From contig NZ_LTAW01000005.1 in the NCBI RefSeq assembly GCF_001639725.1, positions 124,001-188,000 of the forward strand: a stretch of 64,000 nucleotides of DNA, written 5' to 3'. Below are positions 1-9,899 of the stretch, one piece after another. The notes beneath the pieces are model-generated. The model worked only from the letters and a program-made list of their open reading frames with translations. It was not told the origin of the DNA and made no database searches. The stretch comes from Marinomonas atlantica (GTDB taxonomy: Bacteria > Pseudomonadota > Gammaproteobacteria > Pseudomonadales > Marinomonadaceae). Each line of letters opens with the position of its first letter. Positions within the stretch are counted from its first letter, which is position 1. Both the position numbers and the translations under genes were made by a program.

Positions 1-3000
1 GGTATCTTGCTGGCTGAAATACAGCAGGATAAATATCTGCAGAAATACGACACGATTATTATCGATGAGGCCCACGAACGCAGTCTTAATATCGACTTCT
101 TGTTAGGCTATCTAAAGCGGGTATTGGATAACCGCCCTGATATGAAGGTGATCGTCACCTCAGCCACCATTGATGTTGAGCGATTCTCTCGTCACTTTAA
201 TAATGCCCCCATTATTGAAGTCTCTGGACGTACTTATCCCGTTGAAATTCGTTACCAGCCACTACTGAGCAAAGGTGATTCGGAAGAACTCGACGAAGAT
301 CAGTCGATGGAGCAGGGCGTATTAGATGCGGTGACGCTGTTGATCGCTGAAGAACGTGCTTCTGGTTACCGTGGAGCAGGCGATATACTGGTTTTCTTAC
401 CCGGTGAGCGTGAAATTCGCGAGACGGCTGAGTTATTGCGACAAGAGCAATTGCAAGGGGTGGAAGTTTTACCCTTGTATGCTCGATTAAGCAGCAGTGA
501 GCAGCAACGCATTTTTAAATCCCACGGCGGGCGACGCATTGTGTTATCGACTAACGTGGCGGAGACTTCGCTAACGGTTCCTGGGATTCGTTATGTGATC
601 GATCCAGGTTTGGCACGTATCAGTCGTTATAGTGTGCGTTCCAAGGTGCAGCAGTTACCGATCGAAAAAATCAGTCAGGCCAGTGCCAATCAGCGTGCGG
701 GGCGATGTGGCCGTGTCGCGGATGGCATCTGTATACGTTTATATGACGAAGAAGATTACCAAAATCGCTCAGAGTTTACGGACCCTGAAATTTTTCGTAC
801 CAACTTAGCGTCCGTTATTTTGCAAATGGCCAATTTGCGTTTGGGCGCGGTAGAAAAGTTTCCATTTGTTGAAATGCCTGAAAAACGCATGATCAATGAT
901 GGTTACCGAGCGTTAACCGAATTAGGTGCACTGAAGAATGAGCGTCTGACCACCATAGGTCGTCAGCTTGCGAAACTGCCGATTGACCCTAAATTAGGGC
1001 GTATGTTGATTGCTGCGAACGATCATCATGTTTTAAAAGAAGTAGCGATCATTGTTAGTGCGTTATCAGTGCAGGACCCCCGTGAACGGCCGCAAGACAA
1101 AAAAACACAGTCTGATCAATGTCATGCCGTCGATAAAGACGAAAATTCAGATTTCATGGTATTGCTCAACCTTTGGCAGCGCTTTGAAGAGCAGCGCTTA
1201 GAGCTGTCCCAAAATCAGCTGCGTCAGTATTGTCGCAAGCAGTTTTTAAACTTCATGCGTCTACGCGAATGGCGCGATATTCACCGCCAGATCTTAATTG
1301 CTTGTAAGCAGCTGGGCTTCAAGGAAATTGAGCATGAAGAACGTCAATATGACGCTATTCATAAAGCGCTTTTGGCGGGGTTATTTACGCAGGTGGCCAA
1401 TAAAATCGATGACTCTCGGGAAATGCTCGGTTGTCGATCACGTAAGTTAGCCATTTTCCCTGGCTCGATGCTGTTTAAACGTCCACCACAATGGATGATG
1501 GCCGCAGAGTTGGTGGAAACGTCTAAACTGTATGCGCGTATTGTGGCGAAGATTGATCCACAATGGGTAGAAGAATACGCCGCACCGTTTGTTAAGCGAC
1601 AGTATTTTGACCCGCACTTTGAGCGTAATCAAGGTCGTGTTGTCGCCAATGAACAAGTGTCGCTTTATGGTCTGATCTTGATTGCGAAACGCCGTATCGA
1701 CTACGGACATGTGAACCCAGAAGATGCGCGCGATGTCTTCATTCGCCAAGCGTTGGTAGAACACGGTTTAAAATCAAAAGCTAAATTCTTTCAATACAAT
1801 CAAGAGCTCATTAGAACGGTTGAGACGCAAGAAGCAAAATTGCGGACCCGCGATATTCTGGTCGATGATGAAGCTGTGTATCATTTCTACAATACACGAC
1901 TGCCAGAAGACGTACGAAATCAGAAAAGTGTTGAGTATTTTGCCAAGCAGAACCCCGATCTCTTATTGATGACGCGTGATGACTTAGTGAATCAGGACAT
2001 TAACGTCGATGAATTTGCGTTCCCTGATAACTACTCATTGAATGGCGTTGCGCTGCCGATTGATTATGAGTTCGCGCCGGGCCAACAAAAAGATGGTGCC
2101 ACATTAAAAGTGCCAGTAGGGTTGTTGCGCCAGCTGACCTTAGATGAGTTGGGCTGGGCGGTACCGGGTTATGTGAAAGAACGCTGTGAATCTCTTATTC
2201 GAGCATTGCCTAAAGCTTTACGACGTCGATTCGTGCCAATTCCTCAGTTTGTGGATCGTATTTACCCTAACTTATCCAAGGATAAAGGCGATTTGCTGGA
2301 GCAATTATCACTCCAAATTAAGCGCGAAACCTTGGTGGAAATACCGCTAACAGAGTGGAATGCAGAGCGTTTAGAAGGGCATTTGACACTGAGTATTGAT
2401 GTTATCGATGAACGTGGCAAAGTGCTCGGCAGCGGCAAGGATTTATCGGAGTTGCAATCTCGCTTTGCCGAAATGGTTGAGAAAAGCTTTGCTAAATTTG
2501 GCACCAAAAAGCATGAGCAAGCAGAGTTAACCCAGTGGCCTGATCAAGACGTGCCTGAGCGTCAGGAGCTGAAACAAGCGGGAATTAAAGTTACCGCTTT
2601 TCCTGCGCTCGTCGCCAACGAGCATTCGGTCTCACTCAAAATGTACGATGACCCGAGCACCGCTGCAGAAGCTCATCGCAAAGGGGTGATCGCATTATTA
2701 AAAATAGCACTCCACAAGGACATGAAGTACCTTGAAAGAAATGTACCTAAATTGCGTGAATCCATGTTGTTATTTGCGCCGATTGGCAAGAAAGAAGTGC
2801 TACTCCATGATTTACTGGATGCCATCGTTGAAAAAGTGTTTTTGGAAGAGCAATCGTTACCAAGAACAAAAGATGAGTTTGAGCAGCGACTGACGTCACG
2901 TAAGAGTCAATTGATCTCTGTCGCTAATGAGATGGGTGTGCAACTGCATTCGGTTCTGTCAGCTTATCAGAAAGTTGCTAAACAAATGAAAGGCTCTATG

Positions 3001-3387
3001 CCCCTACCTTGGACGATAGTTTATGGTGATATTAAAAAACAGCTAGAAAACTTAGTCTATCCTGGGTTTATTGGCGCTACACCGCTGTTCTGGCTAGGTC
3101 AACTTCCACGTTATTTCAAAGGCGTGGAGGTGCGTTTAGAACGCTTTCAAAATCATTTGAACAAAGAAAACGCCGCAGTTAGTGAATTGGAAACGTTGTG
3201 GGCACAGTATGTACGTCAGAAAAAAGCGCATGATGATAAAGGCATTTATGACCCGAATCTGACGCGCTATCGCTGGTTATTGGAAGAGTATCGTATATCA
3301 TTGTTTGCGCAAACAGTTGGCACTTTAGAACCAATTTCTGAAAAGCGCTTAGCAAAACAATGGCAAGAAGTGAAGAAGCTAGTTTAA
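1..3387 (+). CDS. hrpA: ATP-dependent RNA helicase HrpA, 5'-truncated by window edge
   Basis: DEAH-box RNA helicase acting in RNA processing and ribosome-linked mRNA handling in the cytoplasm. The frame is open from base 1, so the start and the Walker A region lie upstream of the window; about 1,128 codons are visible of the roughly 1,300 usual for HrpA. Visible helicase motifs are DEAH (IIIDEAHERS, about 20 residues in), SATID (motif III), the STNVAETSLTVPG block (motif V) and QRAGRCGR (motif VI). After these come the winged-helix/ratchet region and the long C-terminal extension typical of HrpA. It ends 20 bp before mlaA on the same strand. Codon use looks like the neighbouring chromosomal genes. 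Identification is firm; only the N-terminus is missing. Confidence 0.96.
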   Translation, partial: GILLAEIQQDKYLQKYDTIIIDEAHERSLNIDFLLGYLKRVLDNRPDMKVIVTSATIDVERFSRHFNNAPIIEVSGRTYPVEIRYQPLLSKGDSEELDEDQSMEQGVLDAVTLLIAEERASGYRGAGDILVFLPGEREIRETAELLRQEQLQGVEVLPLYARLSSSEQQRIFKSHGGRRIVLSTNVAETSLTVPGIRYVIDPGLARISRYSVRSKVQQLPIEKISQASANQRAGRCGRVADGICIRLYDEEDYQNRSEFTDPEIFRTNLASVILQMANLRLGAVEKFPFVEMPEKRMINDGYRALTELGALKNERLTTIGRQLAKLPIDPKLGRMLIAANDHHVLKEVAIIVSALSVQDPRERPQDKKTQSDQCHAVDKDENSDFMVLLNLWQRFEEQRLELSQNQLRQYCRKQFLNFMRLREWRDIHRQILIACKQLGFKEIEHEERQYDAIHKALLAGLFTQVANKIDDSREMLGCRSRKLAIFPGSMLFKRPPQWMMAAELVETSKLYARIVAKIDPQWVEEYAAPFVKRQYFDPHFERNQGRVVANEQVSLYGLILIAKRRIDYGHVNPEDARDVFIRQALVEHGLKSKAKFFQYNQELIRTVETQEAKLRTRDILVDDEAVYHFYNTRLPEDVRNQKSVEYFAKQNPDLLLMTRDDLVNQDINVDEFAFPDNYSLNGVALPIDYEFAPGQQKDGATLKVPVGLLRQLTLDELGWAVPGYVKERCESLIRALPKALRRRFVPIPQFVDRIYPNLSKDKGDLLEQLSLQIKRETLVEIPLTEWNAERLEGHLTLSIDVIDERGKVLGSGKDLSELQSRFAEMVEKSFAKFGTKKHEQAELTQWPDQDVPERQELKQAGIKVTAFPALVANEHSVSLKMYDDPSTAAEAHRKGVIALLKIALHKDMKYLERNVPKLRESMLLFAPIGKKEVLLHDLLDAIVEKVFLEEQSLPRTKDEFEQRLTSRKSQLISVANEMGVQLHSVLSAYQKVAKQMKGSMPLPWTIVYGDIKKQLENLVYPGFIGATPLFWLGQLPRYFKGVEVRLERFQNHLNKENAAVSELETLWAQYVRQKKAHDDKGIYDPNLTRYRWLLEEYRISLFAQTVGTLEPISEKRLAKQWQEVKKLV

Positions 3388-3407
3388 GGCAAGGGAGTGA
3401 ATAGAAA

Positions 3408-4235
3408 ATGAAGAAAATTTTAGTTAGCTTAGGCTTCTTATTGGGATCTTTGTTCGCGGTAGCTGACACTGCACCTGAAGATCCATGGGAAGGCTTTAAC
3501 CGCTCCATGTTTAGCTTTAATGAAACGGTAGATGCATATGGATTAAAGCCACTTGCTCAAGGCTACGATGCAATAACCCCCAATTTTATGCAAAAAGGGG
3601 TAAGCAACTTCTTCTCAAATCTAGGGGAAGTTCCTAATGTCTTTAATAATTTGCTGCAAGGTAAATGGGACGAAACAGCATCGTCAACATTCCGGTTTAT
3701 TATTAATACAACCTTTGGAATATTTGGTCTTTTTGATGTGGCTACGGAAATGGGTTTGAAGCACTCGGAAGAAGACTTTGGTCAAACTCTTGGTTACTGG
3801 GGGGTAGATACAGGTCCTTACTTAGTCCTACCATTCTTTGGCCCTTCTACAGTTCGTGATGCCAGCGGCATGGTTGTGGACTATTCTTTATATGATGGTA
3901 TGGATTTATACAATTTTACGGACGACCACAAATGGATTGCTCGTGGTGTTAATGTTGTTCAAATTCGTGCTAAATACTTGTCGGCTGAGCGTATGGTGTT
4001 TGGCGATCGGTATTCTTTTTTGCGGGATGTCTACATTCAAAACCGTGAAGGACAGATAAAAGGTAGTTCCAATTTGCGTCACAGTGACGGTTTGCAGACC
4101 AAAGAGAACCTTAGTTCTGATTCTTGGGTTGATGAAGGCAGTGATTCTTGGGCTGATGAAGGCAGTGATTCATGGGATGATGCAACTGACTCTTGGGAGG
4201 AACCTGAAACAGATTCATGGGGCGAAGAGTTATAA
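3408..4235 (+). CDS. mlaA: MlaA (VacJ)-family outer-membrane lipid-asymmetry protein, without lipobox
   Basis: MlaA family: the outer-membrane component that passes mislocalised phospholipids to the periplasmic Mla shuttle. The family core is clear: DPWEGFNRSMFSFNE near residue 26, then FRFIINTTFGIFGLFDVA, and LGYWGVDTGPYLVLPFFGPSTVRD. A strong ribosome site (AGGGAG) precedes the ATG. Two oddities. The signal peptide has no cysteine, so it appears to be cut by signal peptidase I (around AVA-D) rather than lipidated as in E. coli MlaA. The C-terminus also carries an acidic tail of five DSW units not usual in the family. Family assignment is sure; lipid anchoring is doubtful. Confidence 0.9.
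   Translation: MKKILVSLGFLLGSLFAVADTAPEDPWEGFNRSMFSFNETVDAYGLKPLAQGYDAITPNFMQKGVSNFFSNLGEVPNVFNNLLQGKWDETASSTFRFIINTTFGIFGLFDVATEMGLKHSEEDFGQTLGYWGVDTGPYLVLPFFGPSTVRDASGMVVDYSLYDGMDLYNFTDDHKWIARGVNVVQIRAKYLSAERMVFGDRYSFLRDVYIQNREGQIKGSSNLRHSDGLQTKENLSSDSWVDEGSDSWADEGSDSWDDATDSWEEPETDSWGEEL
4119..4232 (+). repeat. Imperfect tandem DSW repeat in the mlaA 3' end
   Basis: Five imperfect units each containing Asp-Ser-Trp followed by acidic residues (DSWVDEGS, DSWADEGS, DSWDDAT, DSWEEPET, DSWGEEL). The first two are nearly identical over 24 nt, suggesting recent duplication. They form an acidic, Trp-punctuated C-terminal tail. Confidence 0.8.
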
Positions 4236-4273
4236 TCCAAGCAGGCTTTCTAATGGTGTAGCAGGGGGTGAAA

Positions 4274-5317
4274 ATGTTTCATAATTTTATGGTCTGTAGT
4301 GCCATAATATTTGGTGCCTCTTCAGTACCATCAGTACACGCTGAAAACGCTCCCCTTACATTTTTTACATGGGAAGACTTTGTAGATGAAACTGTTATTG
4401 AAGAATGGGAGGCTCAGACAGGTATACCCATTCATTTAGTTCTGTATGATGATGAGGGCGAACGTAACTTAGGGCTGTCTGGTCATAATGCTTCGAACAT
4501 TGATGTGGTTGTAATTGATAATGCTACGATCAATATACTTTCACAAGCAGGGCACCTTTTTCCGGTAAGTCAGGAGCAAGATAGAGAAAAGTTTTGGCCT
4601 CAAGCATGTGGTAATTATGGGCGACATTATTTGTGGGGTACATATGGAATTGTGTACCGAAATGATAAAGTCGATGTCCCCATTACTAGTTGGATGCAAC
4701 TCATGGACCCTGTGCCAGAACTTAGTGGCCATATAGGTATGTTAGGACAGGCAGATGAACTTCTCACTTCATCATTAGCTGCTTTAGGGTTTCCAATTGA
4801 CACAGAGGATGAGTCTCATCTTAAAGAAGCGTTCAAACTTCTTAAGAAACAATCGCCACACGTAGCTACCTATGATTATATATATACATTCATTTCAACT
4901 TTTCCCGAAAATGAAGATATATGGTTAGCACCCGCTTACTCTGGCGATCAAGATGGACTTAATGAAAAACAAGGTGTTGATTATTGGCAATATGTAATAC
5001 CTGATCAAGGTGCAGTTGTTTGGGTTGATTGCTTAGCTATTTCTATGAAGTCTAAGCGCAAGGAAGAAGCGCAAGCTTTTATTGACTATCTATCACGTAA
5101 GGAAATAAGTGCCAGAAATGCAGAGCGCTTTTGGACTGCATCGCCTTACAAAGATTCGATACCTTTTATTGATAAAGAAGTTCTAAATGATAAATCTATC
5201 TATTTAGACTCTGATGTTCTTTTAATGTCTACTCTGTATAAGGAATTGAAAGGAATGGATATTTTGAGAAGAACACGTATCAAGGACGCTTTAATTCGCT
5301 ACTATGACTCTAACTAA
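4274..5317 (+). CDS. PotD/NspS-like periplasmic polyamine-binding protein
   Basis: Periplasmic solute-binding protein of the PotD (spermidine/putrescine) type: signal peptide ending near VHA-EN, then LTFFTWEDFVDETVIEEWEAQTG, the usual start of PotD-like proteins. The frame opens at a GTG (4268), but the ATG at 4274 sits behind an AGGGGG ribosome site and begins the signal peptide. No permease or ATPase genes lie nearby. Instead the gene overlaps by 14 nt a membrane GGDEF-EAL protein, the arrangement of nspS-mbaA in Vibrio cholerae, where the binding protein reports polyamines to the c-di-GMP enzyme rather than transporting them. The role is inferred from this pairing; the actual ligand cannot be read from sequence. 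Confidence 0.85.
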   Translation: MFHNFMVCSAIIFGASSVPSVHAENAPLTFFTWEDFVDETVIEEWEAQTGIPIHLVLYDDEGERNLGLSGHNASNIDVVVIDNATINILSQAGHLFPVSQEQDREKFWPQACGNYGRHYLWGTYGIVYRNDKVDVPITSWMQLMDPVPELSGHIGMLGQADELLTSSLAALGFPIDTEDESHLKEAFKLLKKQSPHVATYDYIYTFISTFPENEDIWLAPAYSGDQDGLNEKQGVDYWQYVIPDQGAVVWVDCLAISMKSKRKEEAQAFIDYLSRKEISARNAERFWTASPYKDSIPFIDKEVLNDKSIYLDSDVLLMSTLYKELKGMDILRRTRIKDALIRYYDSN

Positions 5318-7619
5318 GCGCTTATTTATCCTCGTTCTGCCGATTCTCCTTGTTGGAGTACTCGTTGCGACTGTAGGAGTTTATAGAATACAAACAGTTA
5401 CATTGGCAGAAGTTGAGCAGAATAGACTCGACTTAAAACTGTTACAGGCAAAAATTGAGTTTGAGCGTGAAGTCAACATTAGTGCTAATATGCTATCGCT
5501 ACTCCTAGAGGGTGAGACCCTTGCCGATTTTGCATATTACGTGGGTAGAGATGTCAATGAATACCTAGTTACTCAGCGTTTAGACTATCTCATTAATGAG
5601 GTTCTTGAGGATAAAGGGGCTCGTGTACTTTTAACTATTTTCAACAGTAAGGGCGAGTCACTCTACCACTACGAACGAAGCGATAACCCCTTTTCAGATT
5701 TACCTAGCTTTCTACCTGTATTTTCTAAAGCTCTAATCAGTAAAAATGAGATGAAGTCTGAAAAACTTATGTTTTTGGGAGGCGGAAAGCATGCCTATTT
5801 ACTTGGGAAAAACATAAATTCTACAACCTTTAGGCATCCTCTTAGACCGACTATGGACGATTCGTTAGCTATAATAGCGACGGTCTATTTAACAAAATTT
5901 AATCAATTACTTGGTGGTATTAAAAGCCGCTATGGGGTTATACCTACAATAATTAATCGTAGTGCAAGTGTGAAACCTGGCACTTCAACTAATGTCCGAT
6001 CAATTAGGTTATTACCAGATTTTTATTTGGAAGTAGAACTAACAGAGCAGTATTTAAGTCAATCACGCTCTTATTTAATTGGCTGGATGCTGGCTGCTTC
6101 AGTGATTCTTGGGATTATAATTACAGCCTTATTATTACTATTAATAAAGCGTTTTATCATCTATCCCATCGAATCGCTAGATCGACAGTTAACCTTGGTC
6201 ATGGATGAAGATCAAAATAACATTCAAAAGCCTTTCGGTGAGGATGAAGTCAGTCGTTTAGGAATCAAATTTTATGATTTATATGATCAATTAAATGAGA
6301 ACCTAAGAGAATCTCGAAATTTAGCTGTTACTGACTCGTTGACAAAACTGCCTAATCGAGCCCGTTTTCAGGAGTTCGCAAAACGTGCGTTAACAAGAGC
6401 TTGGAATCGTCATAGCTATGTTTCTTTAATATATATTGACCTAGATAACTTTAAATTTGTTAATGACCGACTTGGTCATGAAGCAGGTGATGAGTTATTA
6501 CAATATACCGCTCAGACGTTTCAAACGTTATTACAAAGTGATGATCATAGAAATCAAAGTTCACTGGTGTCTCGTTTAGCAGGGGATGAATTTGCGATTG
6601 TTTTGGCTCACGAACATTTAGATGATCGGCTGTTATTAGCTTCCAGTTTGGTCAGCTTGTTTGATGGAGGGTTTAAGACAGAGCGTTACATTACGCCAGT
6701 TTCTGCAAGTGTTGGTATAGCGAGTTATCCTACTGACGGTGAGGATCTAAGAGAGTTAATTGCAAATGCCGATATGGCTATGTATCACGCTAAACGGACG
6801 GGTAAAAATCGCTTCTCAGCCTATTCGCATACGATTGCTCGCGCAGCACGTCGAGTTAAGTTGATTGAAGATGCGTTGAAGTTTGTTAACTGTGATGAAG
6901 AGTTCTCACTCGTATTTATGCCATTTGTAGATCAACATCATAAAATTAAAGGGCTAGAAGTCCTGCTGCGTTGGCATTCTCCAGATCTAGGGCAAATTAC
7001 GCCGGATGAATTTGTCCCAATAGCCGAGCAAACGGGTAGCTATACCAAAATTGACAATTGGGTGTTTAGGAACGCTTTTAGTCGATTATCAAAGCTTCGA
7101 GAGTTGTTAGGTGAAGATATTGTTATCGCTATTAATATATCCGCAGGAGAGCTCGGGCAAGCTGCTTTTTCCGAGAGAATTATCAATCTTAAGGAAGAGT
7201 TTAATATCCCCGATCGTTCAGTTGAACTTGAAATAACAGAAACATTTGGTTACTTCGCAGTAGAACAAGTACTTTCGGTACTTAGAGAGCTACGTGATGC
7301 AGGATTTAATATATCGATCGACGATTTTGGCATCGGTTATACGCCATTGTTGCAGATGATTGACTACCCTGTCGATAAAGTAAAGTTTGATAAAGAGCTA
7401 GTCGATCGATTGACCAATGATGCCTATCATAAACTTATGGAGCCAACTGTAGAGCTTTGCCATATACAGAATATTAAAGTGACAGCTGAAGGTATTGAAA
7501 CTATGAATAAATTTGATCTGTTAAAAGATGCAGGTTGTGACTATTTTCAAGGGTACTCTATTGCTCAACCTATGACACTTCCAGAATTGAATGAATGGTA
7601 TAAACGCTATCAATCGTAG
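5304..7619 (+). CDS. MbaA-like membrane GGDEF-EAL c-di-GMP protein
   Basis: Inner-membrane c-di-GMP enzyme of 771 residues. TM1 lies at about 8-27, a periplasmic sensor at about 30-255, TM2 at about 258-282, then a HAMP-like linker, GGDEF at about 345-505 and EAL at about 520-765. The cyclase motif reads AGDEF, a degenerate GGDEF. The EAL motif reads EVL, but the other phosphodiesterase residues are present: Asn in INIS, Glu in EITET, the DD of IDDFG, Lys in KVKFD, Glu in AEGIE and Gln in FQGY. It probably acts mainly as a phosphodiesterase. Overlap with the PotD-like gene indicates translational coupling and a receptor-enzyme pair as in NspS-MbaA. Confidence 0.88.
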   Translation: MTLTKRLFILVLPILLVGVLVATVGVYRIQTVTLAEVEQNRLDLKLLQAKIEFEREVNISANMLSLLLEGETLADFAYYVGRDVNEYLVTQRLDYLINEVLEDKGARVLLTIFNSKGESLYHYERSDNPFSDLPSFLPVFSKALISKNEMKSEKLMFLGGGKHAYLLGKNINSTTFRHPLRPTMDDSLAIIATVYLTKFNQLLGGIKSRYGVIPTIINRSASVKPGTSTNVRSIRLLPDFYLEVELTEQYLSQSRSYLIGWMLAASVILGIIITALLLLLIKRFIIYPIESLDRQLTLVMDEDQNNIQKPFGEDEVSRLGIKFYDLYDQLNENLRESRNLAVTDSLTKLPNRARFQEFAKRALTRAWNRHSYVSLIYIDLDNFKFVNDRLGHEAGDELLQYTAQTFQTLLQSDDHRNQSSLVSRLAGDEFAIVLAHEHLDDRLLLASSLVSLFDGGFKTERYITPVSASVGIASYPTDGEDLRELIANADMAMYHAKRTGKNRFSAYSHTIARAARRVKLIEDALKFVNCDEEFSLVFMPFVDQHHKIKGLEVLLRWHSPDLGQITPDEFVPIAEQTGSYTKIDNWVFRNAFSRLSKLRELLGEDIVIAINISAGELGQAAFSERIINLKEEFNIPDRSVELEITETFGYFAVEQVLSVLRELRDAGFNISIDDFGIGYTPLLQMIDYPVDKVKFDKELVDRLTNDAYHKLMEPTVELCHIQNIKVTAEGIETMNKFDLLKDAGCDYFQGYSIAQPMTLPELNEWYKRYQS

Positions 7620-7625
7620 TTTAAC

Positions 7626-7667
7626 CAGCATTAATAAAGAGGTGTCAGTCTCTTTATTAATGTGCTG
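7626..7667. terminator. Inverted repeat between convergent genes, probable bidirectional terminator
   Basis: AT-rich hairpin with arms TTAATAAAGAG and CTCTTTATTAA around an 8-nt loop, extended by a bulged GC pairing. It lies between the ends of the GGDEF-EAL gene and the convergent sugar dehydrogenase gene and overlaps the latter's stop codon. There is no long T-run on either side, so strength is uncertain. Confidence 0.5.
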
Positions 7668-8763
7668 GGGAAAGCTGTAGAATTTGGCCTGAGTCGGTAC
7701 TGATTAACAAGCTCCCGTCACTGATTTCTATTACGTCACGTAAACGTTCATTTAGATCTTCGAGAAATCTTGTCTCATAAACTTGACCACTCTCAAGCTT
7801 AACGTTGTTTAGATGTCGAAGTGCTAAAGCGGTTGAAAGGAAATCACCATTCCATTCATCGAATAGATTACCTCGATATATTAGCAGTGAGCTTGGTGCA
7901 ATTGATGGTATAAACACTTTCTTCGGCTCTTCCATACCTTCCTTGCTGGTTGATTCACCCACTTGGATTGGTGCCCAATATTCTTTTCCGTAAGACACGA
8001 TAGGCCAGCCATAATTGGCACCAACACGGATCAAATTAATTTCGTCACCACCACGTGGTCCATGTTCATTGGACCATAAACGTTGGGTCTCTTGATCGAA
8101 GTAGAGTCCTTGAGGGTTTCGGTGACCAAAGCTCCAAATTTCAGGACGTATTTGACCATGACGGACATAGGGGTTGTCAGCTGGCGCGGTACCATCCATA
8201 TTGACGCGAAGTATGCTGCCTGCATGATTAGATAGATCTTGTGCATTGGCTCGTTTGCCGCGGTCACCAACTGAGAAAAAGACATGTCCGTTATGATCAA
8301 AAGCAATTCGGCTGCCAAAATGCTGTCCTTTGGACGAGCTTGCGTCGGCAATGACAAGGTCTGTCCATTCTACGAGTGTATTGCCAGACAGCTTGGCACG
8401 TGCCAAAGCAGTGGTTGCTTCATCGGCTTTAGTTGGGTGAGCGTAGGTAAAATACACCCAACCAGTATCTTTAAAGTCAGGTGAGATAGCCACGTCTAGC
8501 AAACCACCTTGACCGAACCGCGCTATATCAGGTAGGCCTGAAAGTTCGACGGTATCTCCAGTCAAGAGATCTACTTTGAGTAATTGACCGTCTAAAATAG
8601 TCACTAGTACTGTGTCATTATTCAATTGCGCCATGCCCCAAGGTATGCCTTTGAGCTGACTGATTTTCTCTATCTGGAATTGAGGTTCTGCTTCCATTGC
8701 GTGGCCCAATATGCTTACAGACATCAGCAGGCTAATACTTATTTTCTTTACAAGTTGAAGCAT
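7657..8763 (-). CDS. PQQ-dependent sugar dehydrogenase family protein (YliI/Asd-like)
   Basis: Secreted or periplasmic beta-propeller enzyme of the soluble glucose/aldose dehydrogenase family (GSDH), which uses PQQ to oxidise sugars. A signal peptide (cleavage near GHA-M) is followed by family blocks FGSRIAFDHNGHVFFSVGDRG, GSILRVNMDGT, RPEIWSFGHRNPQGL and EHGPRGGDEINLI with GANYGWP. The 368-residue length fits E. coli YliI (about 370). It is a single gene, convergent with the GGDEF-EAL gene and separated from tal by a terminator. The substrate is unknown. No PQQ synthesis genes are visible here. Confidence 0.88.
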   Translation of the reverse strand: MLQLVKKISISLLMSVSILGHAMEAEPQFQIEKISQLKGIPWGMAQLNNDTVLVTILDGQLLKVDLLTGDTVELSGLPDIARFGQGGLLDVAISPDFKDTGWVYFTYAHPTKADEATTALARAKLSGNTLVEWTDLVIADASSSKGQHFGSRIAFDHNGHVFFSVGDRGKRANAQDLSNHAGSILRVNMDGTAPADNPYVRHGQIRPEIWSFGHRNPQGLYFDQETQRLWSNEHGPRGGDEINLIRVGANYGWPIVSYGKEYWAPIQVGESTSKEGMEEPKKVFIPSIAPSSLLIYRGNLFDEWNGDFLSTALALRHLNNVKLESGQVYETRFLEDLNERLRDVIEISDGSLLISTDSGQILQLSPAH

Positions 8764-8896
8764 AAAATCTACACCTAATTCGTTCTAGGACTTTCAGTAT
8801 AGGTTTAAAAAGTAAAAGTGAAATGGCCGCTGTTCGGTATTCATATTCATTGCGGAAAGCTTGACCAGTGACTATAAAAGCAGCACGTAAACAAAC

Positions 8897-8921
8897 AAAA
8901 CGCGACATACAGTCGCGTTTT
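8897..8921 (-). terminator. Rho-independent terminator of dusA-tal
   Basis: Perfect 10-bp inverted repeat AAAACGCGAC/GTCGCGTTTT with a 5-nt loop, lying 28 bp past the tal stop. On the minus strand it is a GC-rich stem followed by TTTTG. Confidence 0.85.
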
Positions 8922-8948
8922 GGTGTGATCTTTTAAGAAAAAAGAAGT

Positions 8949-9899
8949 TTACAGTTTAGCTTCGATTAATGACTCTAATTTACGTTGATCGACTGCGAAG
9001 TTACGGATACCTTCCGCCAGTTTCTCTGTTGCCATTGCATCTTCGTTTAAAGCCCAACGGAAAGATTGCTCAGTAACCGGTTCACCTGCAGGGGAAACGT
9101 CAGAGGTAGGGATGAGTTTACGCTCTAGTTTACCTTCGTCTTTCTTAAGCTCTTCAAGCAGGTTAGGGCTTATTGTCAGACGGTCACAACCTGCAAGTTG
9201 TTCAATTTCACCGATGTTACGGAAACTTGCACCCATCACTATTGTCTTGTAACCGTGTTGTTTGAGGTAGTTATAAATTTCTGTAACCGATACAACACCT
9301 GGGTCTGTTTCTGCTGTGTACTCTTCGCCTGTCGATTTTTTGTACCAGTCGAGAATACGACCTACAAATGGAGAAATTAGGAATACGCCAGCTTCGGCAC
9401 AAGCTTGAGCTTGAGCAAATGAGAACAGCAGCGTTAAGTTACAATTGATCCCTTCTTTCTCAAGTTCTTCAGCTGCTTTGATGCCTTCCCAAGTCGAAGC
9501 TGCTTTGATCAAAACGCGATCTTTCGGGATGCCAGCGTCTTCATACAGTTTGATCAAACGACGTGCTTTTTCGATGGTCGCCTCTTTATCGTAAGATAAG
9601 CGCGCATCCACTTCCGTTGAGATGCGACCTGGTACATACTTTAGAATTTCAGAGCCTACAATCACAGCTAGTTTGTCGTTAGCATCGATGATTTGCTGTG
9701 CCTTATCGCCACTTTGTTCTTTTGCCCAAGCAATTGCTTGGTCAATAAATGGGGCATACTCAGGAATTTGGGCAGCTTTAAGCATCAAAGAAGGGTTGGT
9801 TGTTGCATCTTCTGGAAGGTAATCTTTGATTGCAGTGATATCACCTGTGTCGGCAACAATCGTTGTGAACTCTTTTAATTGAGATAACTTAGTGCTCAT
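8949..9899 (-). CDS. tal: Transaldolase
   Basis: Pentose-phosphate enzyme moving a dihydroxyacetone unit from sedoheptulose-7-phosphate to glyceraldehyde-3-phosphate, forming erythrose-4-phosphate and fructose-6-phosphate. At 316 residues it matches E. coli TalB (317). Motifs include [13 protein letters not shown] at about 31-43, [14 protein letters not shown] at about 91-104, and [15 protein letters not shown] with the Schiff-base lysine at about 133. Its ATG overlaps the end of dusA by 11 nt, so the two genes are one transcription unit and probably translationally coupled. A strong terminator follows. Confidence 0.97.
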   Translation of the reverse strand: MSTKLSQLKEFTTIVADTGDITAIKDYLPEDATTNPSLMLKAAQIPEYAPFIDQAIAWAKEQSGDKAQQIIDANDKLAVIVGSEILKYVPGRISTEVDARLSYDKEATIEKARRLIKLYEDAGIPKDRVLIKAASTWEGIKAAEELEKEGINCNLTLLFSFAQAQACAEAGVFLISPFVGRILDWYKKSTGEEYTAETDPGVVSVTEIYNYLKQHGYKTIVMGASFRNIGEIEQLAGCDRLTISPNLLEELKKDEGKLERKLIPTSDVSPAGEPVTEQSFRWALNEDAMATEKLAEGIRNFAVDQRKLESLIEAKL

